From Brachybacterium halotolerans (GTDB taxonomy: Bacteria; Actinomycetota; Actinomycetes; Actinomycetales; Dermabacteraceae), in assembly GCF_016623465.1 (NCBI RefSeq), contig NZ_JAEDAJ010000001.1, forward strand, positions 1-54,886: a DNA stretch of 54,886 nucleotides, given 5' to 3'. The notes beneath the pieces are model-generated. The model was not told the origin of the DNA and made no database searches. It saw only the letters and a list, made by a program, of their open reading frames with translations. Below, one piece after another: positions 29,126 to 37,453 of the stretch. Position 1 is the stretch's first letter; each line of letters opens with the position of its first letter. The translations under genes were made by a program, and so were the position numbers.

Positions 29126-29131
29126 ATTGTG
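29126..29131 (-). promoter_or_regulatory. SDR gene -10 box, probable leaderless promoter
   Basis: cacaat on the minus strand ends 6 bases before ATG 29119. No ribosome binding site lies in the gap. Confidence 0.45.
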
Positions 29132-29175
29132 GGACGTGCTCGGCGGCCTGGCCAGAGCCGGGCGCGGACACGAGA

Positions 29176-29202
29176 AAGGCCCCGGTCGATGACCGGGGCC
29201 TT
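29176..29202 (-). terminator. terminator of the minus-strand tRNA array
   Basis: A perfect 12-bp stem (aaggccccggtc / gaccggggcctt) with a 3-base loop lies 5 bases past the 3' end of tRNA-Val. On the minus strand it is followed by tctcg after a tt-ending stem, so the T tract is short. It separates the tRNA array from the SDR gene. Confidence 0.75.
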
Positions 29203-29207
29203 CAGCG

Positions 29208-29279
29208 TGGGCGATACTGGGATCGAACCAGTGACCTCTTTCGTGTCAGGAAAGCGCGCTACCACTGCGCCAATCGCCC
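29208..29279 (-). tRNA. tRNA-Val(GAC)
   Basis: A full cloverleaf of 72 bases. The acceptor stem is gggcgat/atcgccc with discriminator A. The anticodon stem ctttc/gaaag holds loop ctgacac, so the anticodon is GAC. The T arm contains ggttcgatcc. No CCA is encoded. It is identical to the copy at 29998-30069 on the other strand. Confidence 0.96.
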
Positions 29280-29304
29280 ATGCAGCCGAGCTGCGAGGGG
29301 ACGG

Positions 29305-29377
29305 AGCGGACGACGGGACTCGAACCCGCGACCCTCACCTTGGCAAGGTGATGCTCTACCAACTGAGCCACGTCCGC
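29305..29377 (-). tRNA. tRNA-Gly(GCC)
   Basis: A 73-base cloverleaf. The acceptor stem is gcggacg/cgtccgc with discriminator T (U). The anticodon stem tcacc/ggtga holds loop ttgccaa, so the anticodon is GCC. No CCA is encoded. It is identical to the + strand copy at 29748-29820. First gene of the minus-strand array, 25 bases upstream of tRNA-Val. Confidence 0.96.
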
Positions 29378-29441
29378 GCATCTGCCGGATCCATCGCTCC
29401 CGGGTCGCCCCGGAGCAAGTGGTTCCTGCTGACGAAGAGAC

Positions 29442-29471
29442 ACATTACGGGTGTGTGCGCGCCGCGTGCAA
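29442..29471 (-). promoter_or_regulatory. promoter of the minus-strand tRNA array
   Basis: On the minus strand, ttgcac (29471-29466) and taatgt (29447-29442) are separated by 18 bases. The pair lies 65 bases upstream of tRNA-Gly(GCC). It is one of the better -35/-10 pairs in the window. Confidence 0.6.
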
Positions 29472-29478
29472 ATGCACG
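29465..29478. repeat. short inverted repeat over the tRNA promoter -35
   Basis: cgtgca-aa-tgcacg is a perfect 6-bp palindrome with a 2-base centre. It overlaps the -35 box of the minus-strand tRNA promoter. It could be an operator, but a chance palindrome of this size is also plausible. Confidence 0.4.
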
Positions 29479-29550
29479 TGATGCGCGGCACCAGCCCTGC
29501 GGGGCCTCGGCCGGGGTGGCTCACACCACAGCGCGAAGTGGTCTCTGACG

Positions 29551-29580
29551 TTCGGATCTGCGGCGCTGGTGGTGTAATCT
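29551..29580 (+). promoter_or_regulatory. promoter of the plus-strand tRNA array
   Basis: ttcgga (29551-29556) and taatct (29575-29580) are 18 bases apart, 69 bases before tRNA-Val(CAC). The -10 is good and the -35 moderate. Confidence 0.55.
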
Positions 29581-29649
29581 CGTCCAGGTCCGATCGGGAG
29601 CCCGGCTCCCGCAGAGGACGTCGGAGGGCCCGCTCACGGGTGGCCCGAC

Positions 29650-29721
29650 GGGCGATTGGCGTAGTGGTAGCGCGCTTCCTTCACACGGAAGAGGTCACTG
29701 GTTCGATCCCAGTATCGCCCA
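29650..29721 (+). tRNA. tRNA-Val(CAC)
   Basis: A 72-base cloverleaf with the same acceptor stem as the Val(GAC) genes (gggcgat/atcgccc, discriminator A). The anticodon stem cttcc/ggaag holds loop ttcacac, giving anticodon CAC, which reads GUG. It differs from Val(GAC) mainly in the anticodon arm and one D-loop base, as expected of a duplicated isoacceptor. Confidence 0.96.
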
Positions 29722-29747
29722 CGACAGGATCCTCGGATCCTCGTCAT

Positions 29748-29820
29748 GCGGACGTGGCTCAGTTGGTAGAGCATCACCTTGCCAAGGTGAGGGTCGCGGG
29801 TTCGAGTCCCGTCGTCCGCT
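29748..29820 (+). tRNA. tRNA-Gly(GCC)
   Basis: A 73-base cloverleaf identical to the minus-strand tRNA-Gly at 29305-29377. Acceptor gcggacg/cgtccgc, anticodon loop ttgccaa, anticodon GCC. It lies 26 bases after tRNA-Val(CAC). Confidence 0.96.
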
Positions 29821-29829
29821 CCGGGAGGC

Positions 29830-29856
29830 GGCGCGCCCGACACTGTCGGGAGCGCC
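29830..29856 (+). terminator. hairpin after tRNA-Gly, possible terminator or processing site
   Basis: Arms ggcgc-g-cccgac and gtcggg-a-gcgcc pair over 11 bp with one mismatch and a 3-base loop, starting 9 bases past tRNA-Gly. Only gttcctc follows, with no T run, so it may be an attenuating or processing hairpin. tRNA-Cys downstream shows no clear promoter of its own. Confidence 0.5.
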
Positions 29857-29896
29857 GTTCCTCATGAGGGGCCGTCCTCGCGTCGGCCGCTCGTCC

Positions 29897-29967
29897 GGTG
29901 GGTTGGCCGAGAGGCGAGGCAACGGCCTGCAAAGCCGTGTACACGGGTTCGAATCCCGTACCCACCT
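29897..29967 (+). tRNA. tRNA-Cys(GCA)
   Basis: A 71-base cloverleaf. Acceptor stem ggtgggt/acccacc with discriminator T (U), the identity base for tRNA-Cys. Anticodon stem acggc/gccgt holds loop ctgcaaa, anticodon GCA. T arm gggttcgaatccc. No CCA encoded. Confidence 0.95.
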
Positions 29968-29997
29968 CCGCTTCCGCCTCCGGGCGGAGGACGATCA

Positions 29998-30069
29998 GGG
30001 CGATTGGCGCAGTGGTAGCGCGCTTTCCTGACACGAAAGAGGTCACTGGTTCGATCCCAGTATCGCCCA
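29998..30069 (+). tRNA. tRNA-Val(GAC)
   Basis: A 72-base cloverleaf with acceptor gggcgat/atcgccc and anticodon loop ctgacac, anticodon GAC. Identical to 29208-29279 on the opposite strand. It ends the plus-strand array, 5 bases before a strong hairpin. Confidence 0.96.
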
Positions 30070-30074
30070 CCCCT

Positions 30075-30109
30075 GAAGGCCCTGACCGGCGCATCCGGTC
30101 AGGGCCTTC
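30075..30109 (+). terminator. terminator of the plus-strand tRNA array
   Basis: A perfect 15-bp stem (gaaggccctgaccgg / ccggtcagggccttc) with loop cgcat. The stem base aaggccc resembles that of the terminator at 29176-29202 on the other side of the array. Confidence 0.8.
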
Positions 30110-30306
30110 GTCATGTCCCGGCTGTTCCCGAGCGTTCCCGGCCGTCTCCGGCCGGCCCCGAAGTGGTGTCGCCGCGGCGCGTGCCCGAATGGTCCGTGCG
30201 CCGGCGCGGACCGTGTAGCGTCTGCACGTCCGGTCCTCACGATGCTGTGCAGGAGACCGGTATCGCCCCGCCCCTTTCCCCCGAGCTCGATGCTGAGGAG
30301 CCCGCC

Positions 30307-31836
30307 ATGTCCGTGCTCGAACGCGACGCGATCGTCGCGCCCGTGAAGTTCAACCGCTGGCTGATCCCGCCCGCGGCCCTCGCCATCCACCTGAGCATCG
30401 GCCAGGTCTACGCGTTCTCCGTGTTCAAGGCCCCGCTGATCGACCACTTCGGCTTCGACGAGGGCAGCGGCGAGGTCGCGACCGGGTGGATCTTCTCCCT
30501 CGCGATCGCGATGCTCGGCATCTCCTCGGCCATCGCGGGCGCCTGGGTCGAGAAGGTCGGCCCGCGGAAGTCGATGGTGGTCTCCGGCGCCTTCTGGGTG
30601 GCGGGGTTCCTGGTGGCGACCCTGGGCGTCGCGACCAGCCAGCTCTGGCTCGTGTACGTCGGCTACGGGGTCATCGGAGGCATCGGACTCGGGATCGGCT
30701 ACATCTCCCCGGTGTCCACGCTCATGAAGTGGTTCCCGGATCGTCCGGGCCTCTCCACGGGCCTCGCGATCATGGGCTTCGGAGGCGGCGCGCTCATCGC
30801 GAGCCCCGCCTCCAACGCGCTGATGGCGGTGTACGGCGGCGGCGCCGATCATCTCGGTGACGGGATCACCGGCACCTTCCTCACCCTCGCGGTGATCTAC
30901 CTGATCGTCATCGCCCTCGGCGCGTACGTCATCCGCCTCCCGCATCCCGACTGGGCACCGGCCGGGTTCGACGCCTCGCAGGCCACGGCCAAGCCCATGC
31001 AGTCCGCGGGGAACGTCTCCGTCCGGGGAGCCATGCGCACGCCGCAGTTCTGGCTGCTCTGGATCGCGCTGTTCACCAACGTCACCGCCGGGATCGGCAT
31101 CCTCGAATCCGCCTCGCCGATGATCCAGGGATCCTTCGCCGGGATCACCGCGGTCGCCGCCGGCGGCTTCGTGGGACTGCTCTCGATCTTCAACATGGGC
31201 GGCCGCTTCGTGTGGTCCACGGCCTCGGACTACCTGGGCCGCAAGAACACGTACCTGGTGTTCCTCGGCGGCGGGATCCTCCTGTACCTGCTGCTGGTGA
31301 CCGTCGGCTCCCAGGCGCTCGCGATCTTCGTGCTCTCGGCGCTCGTGATCATCTCGTTCTACGGGGGCGGCTTCGCCACGGCGCCGGCGTACCTCAAGGA
31401 CCTGTTCGGCGTGTACCAGGTGGGCGCGATCCACGGCCGCCTGCTCACGGCATGGTCCTCCGCCGGCATCGTGGGGCCGCTGATCGTGAACTCCGTGGTC
31501 GAGCACCAGAAGAACTCGGGCCAGGAGGGCTTCGGCCTCTATCGCCTGGCGCTGGTCATCATGATCGGCATCCTCGTCGTCGGCTTCGTCGCGAACCTCC
31601 TGATCCGCCGGCTCGACCCGCGCCACTTCGAGGACCCGGAGGTCGTCGCGAAGAAGGCCGAGCACGACCGCGAGGCCGCGGCCAAGGCGTCGGACGCCCG
31701 GCACGGCGATGGTGCGGCGTCCGCGAGCGGTGCGCACACCGCCGCGGCCGGCGTGCTCGGGCTCATCGTGGTCGCGGCGCTGGCCTACGGCGTCGTGAAG
31801 ACGCTCATCACCGCCGTCGCACTGTTCACCGGCTGA
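30307..31836 (+). CDS. MFS transporter, oxalate/formate antiporter (OFA) family
   Basis: A 509-residue major facilitator with about 12 membrane helices plus an additional C-terminal one (about residues 475-500, GVLGLIVVAALAYGVV). The N-terminal NRWLIPPAALAIHLSIGQ, followed by VYAFSVF, and the loop motif SDYLGRKNTYLVF place it in the OFA branch. Some members carry oxalate/formate or lactate. The substrate cannot be read from sequence. A Lys/Ala/Asp-rich cytoplasmic stretch (about 445-470) precedes the last helix. ATG 30307 follows gaggag. A possible -10 (tagcgt, 30216-30221) gives a leader of about 80 bases. It is not obviously linked to a metabolic gene here. Confidence 0.87.
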   Translation: MSVLERDAIVAPVKFNRWLIPPAALAIHLSIGQVYAFSVFKAPLIDHFGFDEGSGEVATGWIFSLAIAMLGISSAIAGAWVEKVGPRKSMVVSGAFWVAGFLVATLGVATSQLWLVYVGYGVIGGIGLGIGYISPVSTLMKWFPDRPGLSTGLAIMGFGGGALIASPASNALMAVYGGGADHLGDGITGTFLTLAVIYLIVIALGAYVIRLPHPDWAPAGFDASQATAKPMQSAGNVSVRGAMRTPQFWLLWIALFTNVTAGIGILESASPMIQGSFAGITAVAAGGFVGLLSIFNMGGRFVWSTASDYLGRKNTYLVFLGGGILLYLLLVTVGSQALAIFVLSALVIISFYGGGFATAPAYLKDLFGVYQVGAIHGRLLTAWSSAGIVGPLIVNSVVEHQKNSGQEGFGLYRLALVIMIGILVVGFVANLLIRRLDPRHFEDPEVVAKKAEHDREAAAKASDARHGDGAASASGAHTAAAGVLGLIVVAALAYGVVKTLITAVALFTG

Positions 31837-31976
31837 TCCCGCGCGGGCCGGTCGCGAGTCGTGCTGGGCGCGCCTCGTGCCCGGCCCGGGTCGTGCCGGT
31901 CGCGCGTCGAGACCGTCCCGGGTCGTGCGCGTCTCGCGCCGGTCGAATGCGGTTCTCGGGGGAGGCGGCGGCCGGA

Positions 31977-32013
31977 TACGATCGTCCGCGGAGCCGGCAT
32001 CGTCGGCCGGCTC
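31977..32013 (+). promoter_or_regulatory. thrS promoter -10 and leader hairpin
   Basis: tacgat (31977-31982) is a fair -10. Just after the expected transcript start, gagccgg (31991-31997) pairs perfectly with ccggctc (32007-32013) around a 9-base loop, 24 bases before GTG 32038. There is no T-box signature. Further upstream, cccgggtcgtgc occurs twice (31885-31896 and 31917-31928). Confidence 0.4.
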
Positions 32014-32037
32014 GACCCGACCAGCAAGGAGCACCCC

Positions 32038-34038
32038 GTGGCCCAGATCGCCATCACCCTCGACGGATCCCCCCAGCAGATCGAGGAGGGGACCACGGGT
32101 ACCAAGCTGTTCGAGGGCCAGGGCACGATCGTCGCCCTGCGGGTCGACGGCGAGCTGCGGGACCTCGCGACCGCTGTGGCCGACGGCCAGGAGGTCGAGG
32201 GCGTCGAGCTCGGCAGCGAGGACGGCCTGGCCATCCTGCGCCACTCCACCGCGCACGTGCTCGCCCAGGCGGTGCAGCGCGTGGACCCCGAGGCGAAGCT
32301 GGGCATCGGACCGCCCATCACCGACGGCTTCTACTACGACTTCGATGTCGAGACCCCCTTCACCCCCGAGGACCTCAAGAACCTCGAGAAGCAGATGGGG
32401 CGCATCGTCAAGGAGAACCAGCGGTTCGTGCGCCGCGAGGTGAGCGACGACGAGGCCCGCGCCGAGGAGTCCGGCGAGCCCTTCAAGCTCGAGCTCATCG
32501 GTCTGAAGTCCTCGGCCGACGACGCCGCCGAGGGAGCGAGCGTCGAGGTCGGCGCGGGCGGACTGACGATGTACGACAACGTCTCGAAGAAGGGGGACGT
32601 GGTCTGGACCGACCTCTGCCGCGGCCCCCACCTGCCTTCGACCAAGCACATCGGCAACGGCTTCGCCCTGACCCGCTCCGCTGCCGCGTACTGGCGCGGC
32701 AGCGAGAAGAACCCGATGCTGCAGCGCGTCTACGGCACCGCCTGGCCCACCAAGGACGAGCTCAAGGCCTACCAGGAGCGGATCGCCGAGGCCGAGCGCC
32801 GTGACCACCGCCGCCTGGGCTCCGAGCTGGACCTGTTCTCGTTCCCCGACGAGATCGGCTCCGGGCTGCCCGTGTTCCACCCCAAGGGCGCGATGATCAA
32901 GATGGAGATGGAGGACTACTCCCGCCGGCGCCACATCGAGGCCGGGTACTCCTTCGTCTCCACCCCGCACATCACCAAGAAGAACCTCTTCGAGACCTCC
33001 CGCCACCTCGAGTGGTACGCCGACGGCATGTACCCGCCCATGCACCTCGACGAGGAGCAGGACGCGGACGGCAACGTCACCAAGCAGGGCCAGGACTACT
33101 ACCTCAAGCCCATGAACTGCCCGATGCACAACCTCGTCTACCGCTCCCGGGGCCGCTCCTACCGCGAGCTCCCCCTGCGGCTGTTCGAGTTCGGCAGCGT
33201 CTACCGCTACGAGAAGTCCGGCGTGGTCCACGGCCTCACCCGCGCCCGCGGGTTCACCCAGGACGACGCGCACATCTACACCACCCGCGAGCAGATGCGC
33301 GACGAGCTCGCGAGCCTGCTGACCTTCGTGCTGGACCTGCTGCGCGACTACGGGCTCGACGACTTCTACCTCGAGCTGTCCACCCGCGACCCCGAGAAGT
33401 CCGTGGGCGACGAGGCGACCTGGGAGGAGGCGACCCGCACCCTCGAGGAGGTCGCCCGGGAATCCGGCCTGGACCTGGTGCCCGATCCGGGCGGCGCCGC
33501 CTTCTACGGCCCGAAGATCTCCGTCCAGGCCAAGGACGCCATCGGCCGCACCTGGCAGCTCTCGACCATCCAGCTCGACTTCTTCGAGCCCGAGCTGTTC
33601 GAGCTCGAGTACACCGCGTCCGACGGCTCCCGCCAGCGCCCGGTGATGATCCACCGCGCGCTCTTCGGGTCGATCGAGCGCTTCTTCGGCGTGCTGCTCG
33701 AGCACTACGCGGGCGCCTTCCCGGTCTGGCTCGCCCCCGTGCAGGTCGTCGGCATCCCCGTCGCCGCCGAGTACGCGCCCTACCTCGACCAGGTCGCGCA
33801 GAGGCTGCGCGAGCGGGGAGTGCGCGTGGAGGTCGACGCCTCGGACGACCGGATGCAGAAGAAGATCCGCACGCACACCAAGGAGAAGGTGCCCTACCTC
33901 CTCATCGCCGGCGGCGAGGACCAGGAGAACGGCGCGGTCTCCTTCCGCTTCCGCGACGGCAGCCAGGACAACGGCATCCCCGTGGACGAGGCCGTCGAGC
34001 GCATCGTCGAGTCGATCCGCACCCGCGCGCAGGTCTGA
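32038..34038 (+). CDS. thrS: threonyl-tRNA synthetase
   Basis: A class II synthetase of 666 residues that charges tRNA-Thr. It has an N-terminal TGS domain (about 1-62) and an editing domain with HSTAH (His69, His73), which removes serine. The catalytic domain carries zinc ligand Cys361 in KPMNCPMHN and motif 2 in [15 protein letters not shown]. The C-terminal anticodon-binding domain begins near [10 protein letters not shown]. The start is GTG 32038 with aaggag 7 bases upstream; earlier in-frame codons lack a ribosome binding site. The HIT gene follows after 9 bases. Confidence 0.97.
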   Translation: MAQIAITLDGSPQQIEEGTTGTKLFEGQGTIVALRVDGELRDLATAVADGQEVEGVELGSEDGLAILRHSTAHVLAQAVQRVDPEAKLGIGPPITDGFYYDFDVETPFTPEDLKNLEKQMGRIVKENQRFVRREVSDDEARAEESGEPFKLELIGLKSSADDAAEGASVEVGAGGLTMYDNVSKKGDVVWTDLCRGPHLPSTKHIGNGFALTRSAAAYWRGSEKNPMLQRVYGTAWPTKDELKAYQERIAEAERRDHRRLGSELDLFSFPDEIGSGLPVFHPKGAMIKMEMEDYSRRRHIEAGYSFVSTPHITKKNLFETSRHLEWYADGMYPPMHLDEEQDADGNVTKQGQDYYLKPMNCPMHNLVYRSRGRSYRELPLRLFEFGSVYRYEKSGVVHGLTRARGFTQDDAHIYTTREQMRDELASLLTFVLDLLRDYGLDDFYLELSTRDPEKSVGDEATWEEATRTLEEVARESGLDLVPDPGGAAFYGPKISVQAKDAIGRTWQLSTIQLDFFEPELFELEYTASDGSRQRPVMIHRALFGSIERFFGVLLEHYAGAFPVWLAPVQVVGIPVAAEYAPYLDQVAQRLRERGVRVEVDASDDRMQKKIRTHTKEKVPYLLIAGGEDQENGAVSFRFRDGSQDNGIPVDEAVERIVESIRTRAQV

Positions 34039-34047
34039 GGAGGTCCG

Positions 34048-34695
34048 ATGGGCACGCCCGAGCAGCACGGCTCCGCGGAGCAGAGGGCCGAGGACGAGCA
34101 CGCCGACGAGCAGCGGACCGATGAGTCCGTGCGCGTCGAGTCCCCGAGCGCCTTCGCGGGCGAGGACGACGGCATGGACCGGCTGTGGACGCCCCATCGG
34201 ATGGTGTACATCCAGGGCGAGGGCAAGCCCGAGGACCCCGACGACGGCGAGCAGTGCCCCTTCTGCGCGGGCCCCGCGACGAGCGACGAGGACGCGCTCA
34301 TCGTCCATCGCGGGTCCCTCGCCTTCGTGATCCTCAACCTCTTCCCCTACAACAGCGGCCACCTCATGGTGTGCCCGTACCGCCACGTCGCCGACTACAC
34401 GGACCTCACCGAGGACGAGGTCGTCGAGGTCGCGGAGCTCACCAGGACCGCGATGCGGGTGGTGCGCGAGGTCTCCCGTCCCGACGGCTTCAACCTGGGC
34501 ATGAACCAGGGCGAGGCGGGAGGGGCGGGGATCGCCGCCCACCTGCACCAGCACGTCGTCCCGCGCTGGATCGGGGACGCGAACTTCCTGCCGATCGTCG
34601 GGCGCACCAAGGCGCTGCCGATCCTGCTCGCGGACACCCGCGCCCAGTACGCCGCGGCCTGGCCCGGCGGGGCGGGGGAGGGCGAGAGCGCATGA
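34048..34695 (+). CDS. HIT-family nucleotide hydrolase/phosphorylase
   Basis: A 215-residue histidine-triad protein with an acidic, disordered lead of about 45 residues. The HIT motif is HLHQH at His165, His167 and His169. CPFC near residue 70 resembles a zinc site, and FPYNSGHLMVCPYRH is the usual family block. The M. tuberculosis protein at the same position after thrS, Rv2613c, is a diadenosine tetraphosphate phosphorylase. AP4A made by ThrRS would be a logical substrate. It overlaps the PrsW gene by ATGA. Confidence 0.9.
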   Translation: MGTPEQHGSAEQRAEDEHADEQRTDESVRVESPSAFAGEDDGMDRLWTPHRMVYIQGEGKPEDPDDGEQCPFCAGPATSDEDALIVHRGSLAFVILNLFPYNSGHLMVCPYRHVADYTDLTEDEVVEVAELTRTAMRVVREVSRPDGFNLGMNQGEAGGAGIAAHLHQHVVPRWIGDANFLPIVGRTKALPILLADTRAQYAAAWPGGAGEGESA

Positions 34696-35963
34696 GCACC
34701 CCGGGGACCACCGCCGGCTACGGGTACGACGTCGACCGCACGGACCCGCAGGCGCCCGGGCACCTGCGCCCGGGCTCGGCCCGGCGCGCCCGCAGGCGGC
34801 GCCCCTGGGTGCAGATGCTCGTCTGGGGCGGTGCGATCGCGGCCCTGATCCTGGTCGCCGCCGGGGTGTGGTTCTTCACGATCCGGCCGCTCGGCACGGG
34901 CACGGCCCTGGTCGCGTTCACCGCCGCGCTCGTGCCCGTGAGCCTCGTGATCGCCGCCGTGTGGTGGCTGGACCGGTACACGCCGCAGCCACGGATCACC
35001 CTCGTCTACTCCTTCGTGTGGGGCGCGGCCGGATCGGTCGCGCTGACCTTCGTCATCGGCGGTGCCGTGACCTGGTGGATCACCCCGCAGGACGCGGGCG
35101 AGAACACCGCGAACTTCCTCGCCGCCGTGGTCCAGGCGCCTCTCGTCGAGGAATCGATGAAGTCCTCCGGGCTCATCGCCCTGCTGATCTGGGGTCGACG
35201 CTTCATCGGCGGGCCGATCGACGGCGTCGTCTACGCCATGCTCATCGCCGGCGGCTTCGCCTTCACCGAGAACGTGCTCTACTTCGGGCGCGCCTTCCAG
35301 CAGGCGCAGGCCTCAGGCACCGTCGACGCCTTCTGGCAGACCTTCCTGCTGCGGGGCCTGCTCTCCCCGTTCGCCCATGCGAGCTTCACCTCGCTGTGCG
35401 GACTGGGCCTGGGGATCGCCGCCGAGCGCCGCTCCCTCATGCTCTACTTCGGACTGGGCGTCGGCGGGCTCTCGCTGGGCATGTGCCTGCACGCCCTGTG
35501 GAACGGCTCCACCTTCTTCATCCAGGTCGACCAGGCAGCGCCGATGGCCGGCTTCCTGCGCTACTACCTCACGATCCAGCTCCCGCTGTTCCTCCTGCTC
35601 GCGGGCATCATGACCTTCCTGCGGCTGCGCGAGAAGCGGATCGTGCGCACCCAGCTCTCCGCCTACGGGCGCGCGGGATGGTTCGCGCCCCGCGAGGTGG
35701 ACATGCTGGTCTCGATCCGCGCCCGCCGCCGCGCCGAGAAGTGGGCGTCCGCCCACGGGGCCGTGCCGCGGATGGCGATGCACGACCTCATCCTCGCCGC
35801 GGTGGACCTCGCCATCACCCGGCACGGCGTGCTCCACGGGAAGCCGACGGCCAAGACCCGTGAGCGCGAGCGGGAGCTGCTCGAGCGGATCACCGCGGAC
35901 CGTCGGCTGATCGGGGCGCTCAGCCGGCCCGTCGTCCCCTCCGCGTCCGCCGCGGACGGCTGA
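34692..35963 (+). CDS. PrsW-family intramembrane metalloprotease
   Basis: A 423-residue membrane protein with about eight hydrophobic helices between residues 35 and 310 and a soluble Arg-rich C-terminus. Family motifs are present: [11 protein letters not shown] with Glu153-Glu154, [23 protein letters not shown] with His229, and MCLHALWNG with His267. PrsW in Bacillus cleaves the anti-sigma factor RsiW, but most actinobacterial members have no known target. The usual occupants of this site after thrS-HIT in mycobacteria (pgsA and PIM synthesis genes) are absent here. Confidence 0.88.
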   Translation: MSTPGTTAGYGYDVDRTDPQAPGHLRPGSARRARRRRPWVQMLVWGGAIAALILVAAGVWFFTIRPLGTGTALVAFTAALVPVSLVIAAVWWLDRYTPQPRITLVYSFVWGAAGSVALTFVIGGAVTWWITPQDAGENTANFLAAVVQAPLVEESMKSSGLIALLIWGRRFIGGPIDGVVYAMLIAGGFAFTENVLYFGRAFQQAQASGTVDAFWQTFLLRGLLSPFAHASFTSLCGLGLGIAAERRSLMLYFGLGVGGLSLGMCLHALWNGSTFFIQVDQAAPMAGFLRYYLTIQLPLFLLLAGIMTFLRLREKRIVRTQLSAYGRAGWFAPREVDMLVSIRARRRAEKWASAHGAVPRMAMHDLILAAVDLAITRHGVLHGKPTAKTRERERELLERITADRRLIGALSRPVVPSASAADG

Positions 35964-35978
35964 GGGCCGCGCCGGCCG

Positions 35979-35984
35979 TAGACT
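35979..35984 (+). promoter_or_regulatory. yebC -10 box
   Basis: tagact lies 41 bases before ATG 36026, leaving a leader of about 35 bases that contains a strong gaggaga ribosome binding site at 36016-36022. This gene is therefore leadered, unlike others nearby. Confidence 0.5.
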
Positions 35985-36025
35985 GTCGGGGTCCAGACCG
36001 AAGGATCGACCAGCCGAGGAGACAC

Positions 36026-36784
36026 ATGTCGGGTCACTCCAAGTGGGCGACGACCAAGCACAAGAAGGCCGCGATCGACGCCAAGCGCGGCAAGCTGTTC
36101 GCCAAGCTCATCAAGAACATCGAGGTGGCGGCGCGTACGGGCGGGCCGGACCCCGCGGGGAACCCGACCCTGTACGACGCGATCCAGAAGGCCAAGAAGA
36201 CCTCGGTCCCCAACGACAACATCGACCGCGCCGTCAAGCGCGGCGGCGGTCTGGACGGCGGCGGCGTCGACTACCAGACGCTCATGTACGAGGGGTACGC
36301 CCCCGGCGGCGTCGCCCTGCTCGTCGAGTGCCTCACGGACAACAAGAACCGTGCGGTCTCCGAGGTGCGCCTGGCCTTCACCCGCAGCGGCGGCAACATG
36401 GCCGACTCCGGCTCGGTCGCCTACATGTTCAACCGCAAGGGCGTCGTCGCCGTCCCCAAGGAGGGGAACACCGAGGACGACCTGCTCGAGGTCGTGCTCG
36501 ACGCCGGGGCGGAGGAGATCAACGACGAGGGCGACACCTTCGAGATCATCTCCGAGGCCGGCGACGTGGTCGCCGTGCGCAGCGCGCTGCAGGAGGCGGG
36601 CGTCGACTACGACAGCGCCGAGGCGCAGTTCGTGCCGAACATCCGCACCGAGGTCGATCTCGACGGCGCCCAGAAGGTGCTCCGCCTGATCGACGCGCTC
36701 GAGGACAGCGACGACGTGCAGAACGTCTACTCGAACCTCGACATCCCCGAGGACGTCGCCGCGCAGCTCGAGGACGAGGACTGA
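36026..36784 (+). CDS. yebC: YebC/PmpR-family protein (TACO1-like)
   Basis: This 252-residue protein opens with the invariant [20 protein letters not shown]. YebC was long listed as a transcriptional regulator. Recent work assigns the family to relieving ribosome stalling on proline-rich sequences, as TACO1 does in mitochondria. A position just upstream of ruvC is conserved in many bacteria. The length is normal. A 52-base gap separates it from ruvC. Confidence 0.95.
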   Translation: MSGHSKWATTKHKKAAIDAKRGKLFAKLIKNIEVAARTGGPDPAGNPTLYDAIQKAKKTSVPNDNIDRAVKRGGGLDGGGVDYQTLMYEGYAPGGVALLVECLTDNKNRAVSEVRLAFTRSGGNMADSGSVAYMFNRKGVVAVPKEGNTEDDLLEVVLDAGAEEINDEGDTFEIISEAGDVVAVRSALQEAGVDYDSAEAQFVPNIRTEVDLDGAQKVLRLIDALEDSDDVQNVYSNLDIPEDVAAQLEDED

Positions 36785-36836
36785 TCCTGCTGTCCCCGCG
36801 CCGGGAGTCTCCGTCCGCACCCGGAGCGTCGCAGCG

Positions 36837-37427
36837 ATGACGCTCCGGGTGCTCGGCGTGGACCCCGGGCTCACGCGCTGCGGCTACGGCGTCCTCGACG
36901 CCGGTCGTGGCCGCTCGGCGACCCTCGTCGACGTGGGCGTCGTGCGCTCGAGCCCCGAGGAGGGCATCGACCAGCGCCTGCTCGTGATCTCCCGGGGGCT
37001 CGAGGAGAAGATCGAGGAGCACGCTCCGGACGTCGTCGCCATCGAGCGGGTCTTCAGCCAGAACAACACCTCGACCGTGATGGGCACCGCCCAGGTCTCC
37101 GGCGTCGCGATCCTGCTCGCCGCGCAGCGCGGCATCCGGATCGCCATGCACACGCCCTCCGAGGTCAAGGCCGCCGTCACCGGCAGCGGGCGCGCCGACA
37201 AGAAGCAGATCCAGACCATGCTGGTCAAGCTGCTGCACCTCGAGGCGCCTCCGAAGCCGGCCGATGCGGCCGACGCCGTCGCGATTGCCCTCACCCAGCT
37301 CTGGCGCGGGCCCGGGCCGGTGCGGCTGGACTCCAGCGGCCGCGCCCGCACGAGCGCGCAGTCCGTCTGGGCCGAGGCGGAGCGCAGCGCGCGGCACGCC
37401 CGGGAGTCCTCGACCTCCCGCTTCTGA
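36837..37427 (+). CDS. ruvC: Holliday junction endonuclease RuvC
   Basis: A 196-residue resolvase that cuts four-way junctions. Catalytic acids visible are Asp9 (LGVDPG), Glu70 (VAIERVF) and the Asp cluster in [10 protein letters not shown] near residues 143-147. The conserved QNNTSTVMG loop is also present. It ends one base before the LexA box of ruvAB, so ruvC is upstream of that site and may depend on the yebC promoter. Confidence 0.96.
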   Translation: MTLRVLGVDPGLTRCGYGVLDAGRGRSATLVDVGVVRSSPEEGIDQRLLVISRGLEEKIEEHAPDVVAIERVFSQNNTSTVMGTAQVSGVAILLAAQRGIRIAMHTPSEVKAAVTGSGRADKKQIQTMLVKLLHLEAPPKPADAADAVAIALTQLWRGPGPVRLDSSGRARTSAQSVWAEAERSARHARESSTSRF

Positions 37428-37443
37428 TCGAACACGTGTTCTA
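37428..37443. promoter_or_regulatory. LexA (SOS) box upstream of ruvAB
   Basis: tcgaacacgtgttcta fits the actinobacterial SOS box TCGAAC-N4-GTTCGA with 11 of 12 consensus bases. Its core gaacacgtgttc is a perfect palindrome. It overlaps the -10 of ruvA by two bases, where a bound repressor would block polymerase. Confidence 0.8.
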
Positions 37444-37447
37444 GGGT
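37442..37447 (+). promoter_or_regulatory. ruvAB -10 box, probable leaderless promoter
   Basis: tagggt ends 6 bases before GTG 37454 and overlaps the LexA box. No ribosome binding site is present. Confidence 0.55.
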
Positions 37448-37453
37448 GGTGCC

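Noticed and set aside
29246..30094. Several short open frames over the tRNA cluster
   Set aside because: They read through cloverleaf tRNA genes in both directions and are artefacts of tRNA sequence.
31942..31957. Possible second LexA box (tcgaatgcggttctcg)
   Set aside because: The half-site spacing is off by one and the right arm departs from GTTCGA. Unlikely to bind.
31840..32037. T-box riboswitch upstream of thrS
   Set aside because: No T-box consensus and no terminator/antiterminator pair were seen; only a small hairpin.
30043..34554. A 1503-residue open frame antisense to the MFS, thrS and HIT genes
   Set aside because: Same compositional effect. It runs into the tRNA-Val gene, has no ribosome binding site, and its sequence is compositionally random.
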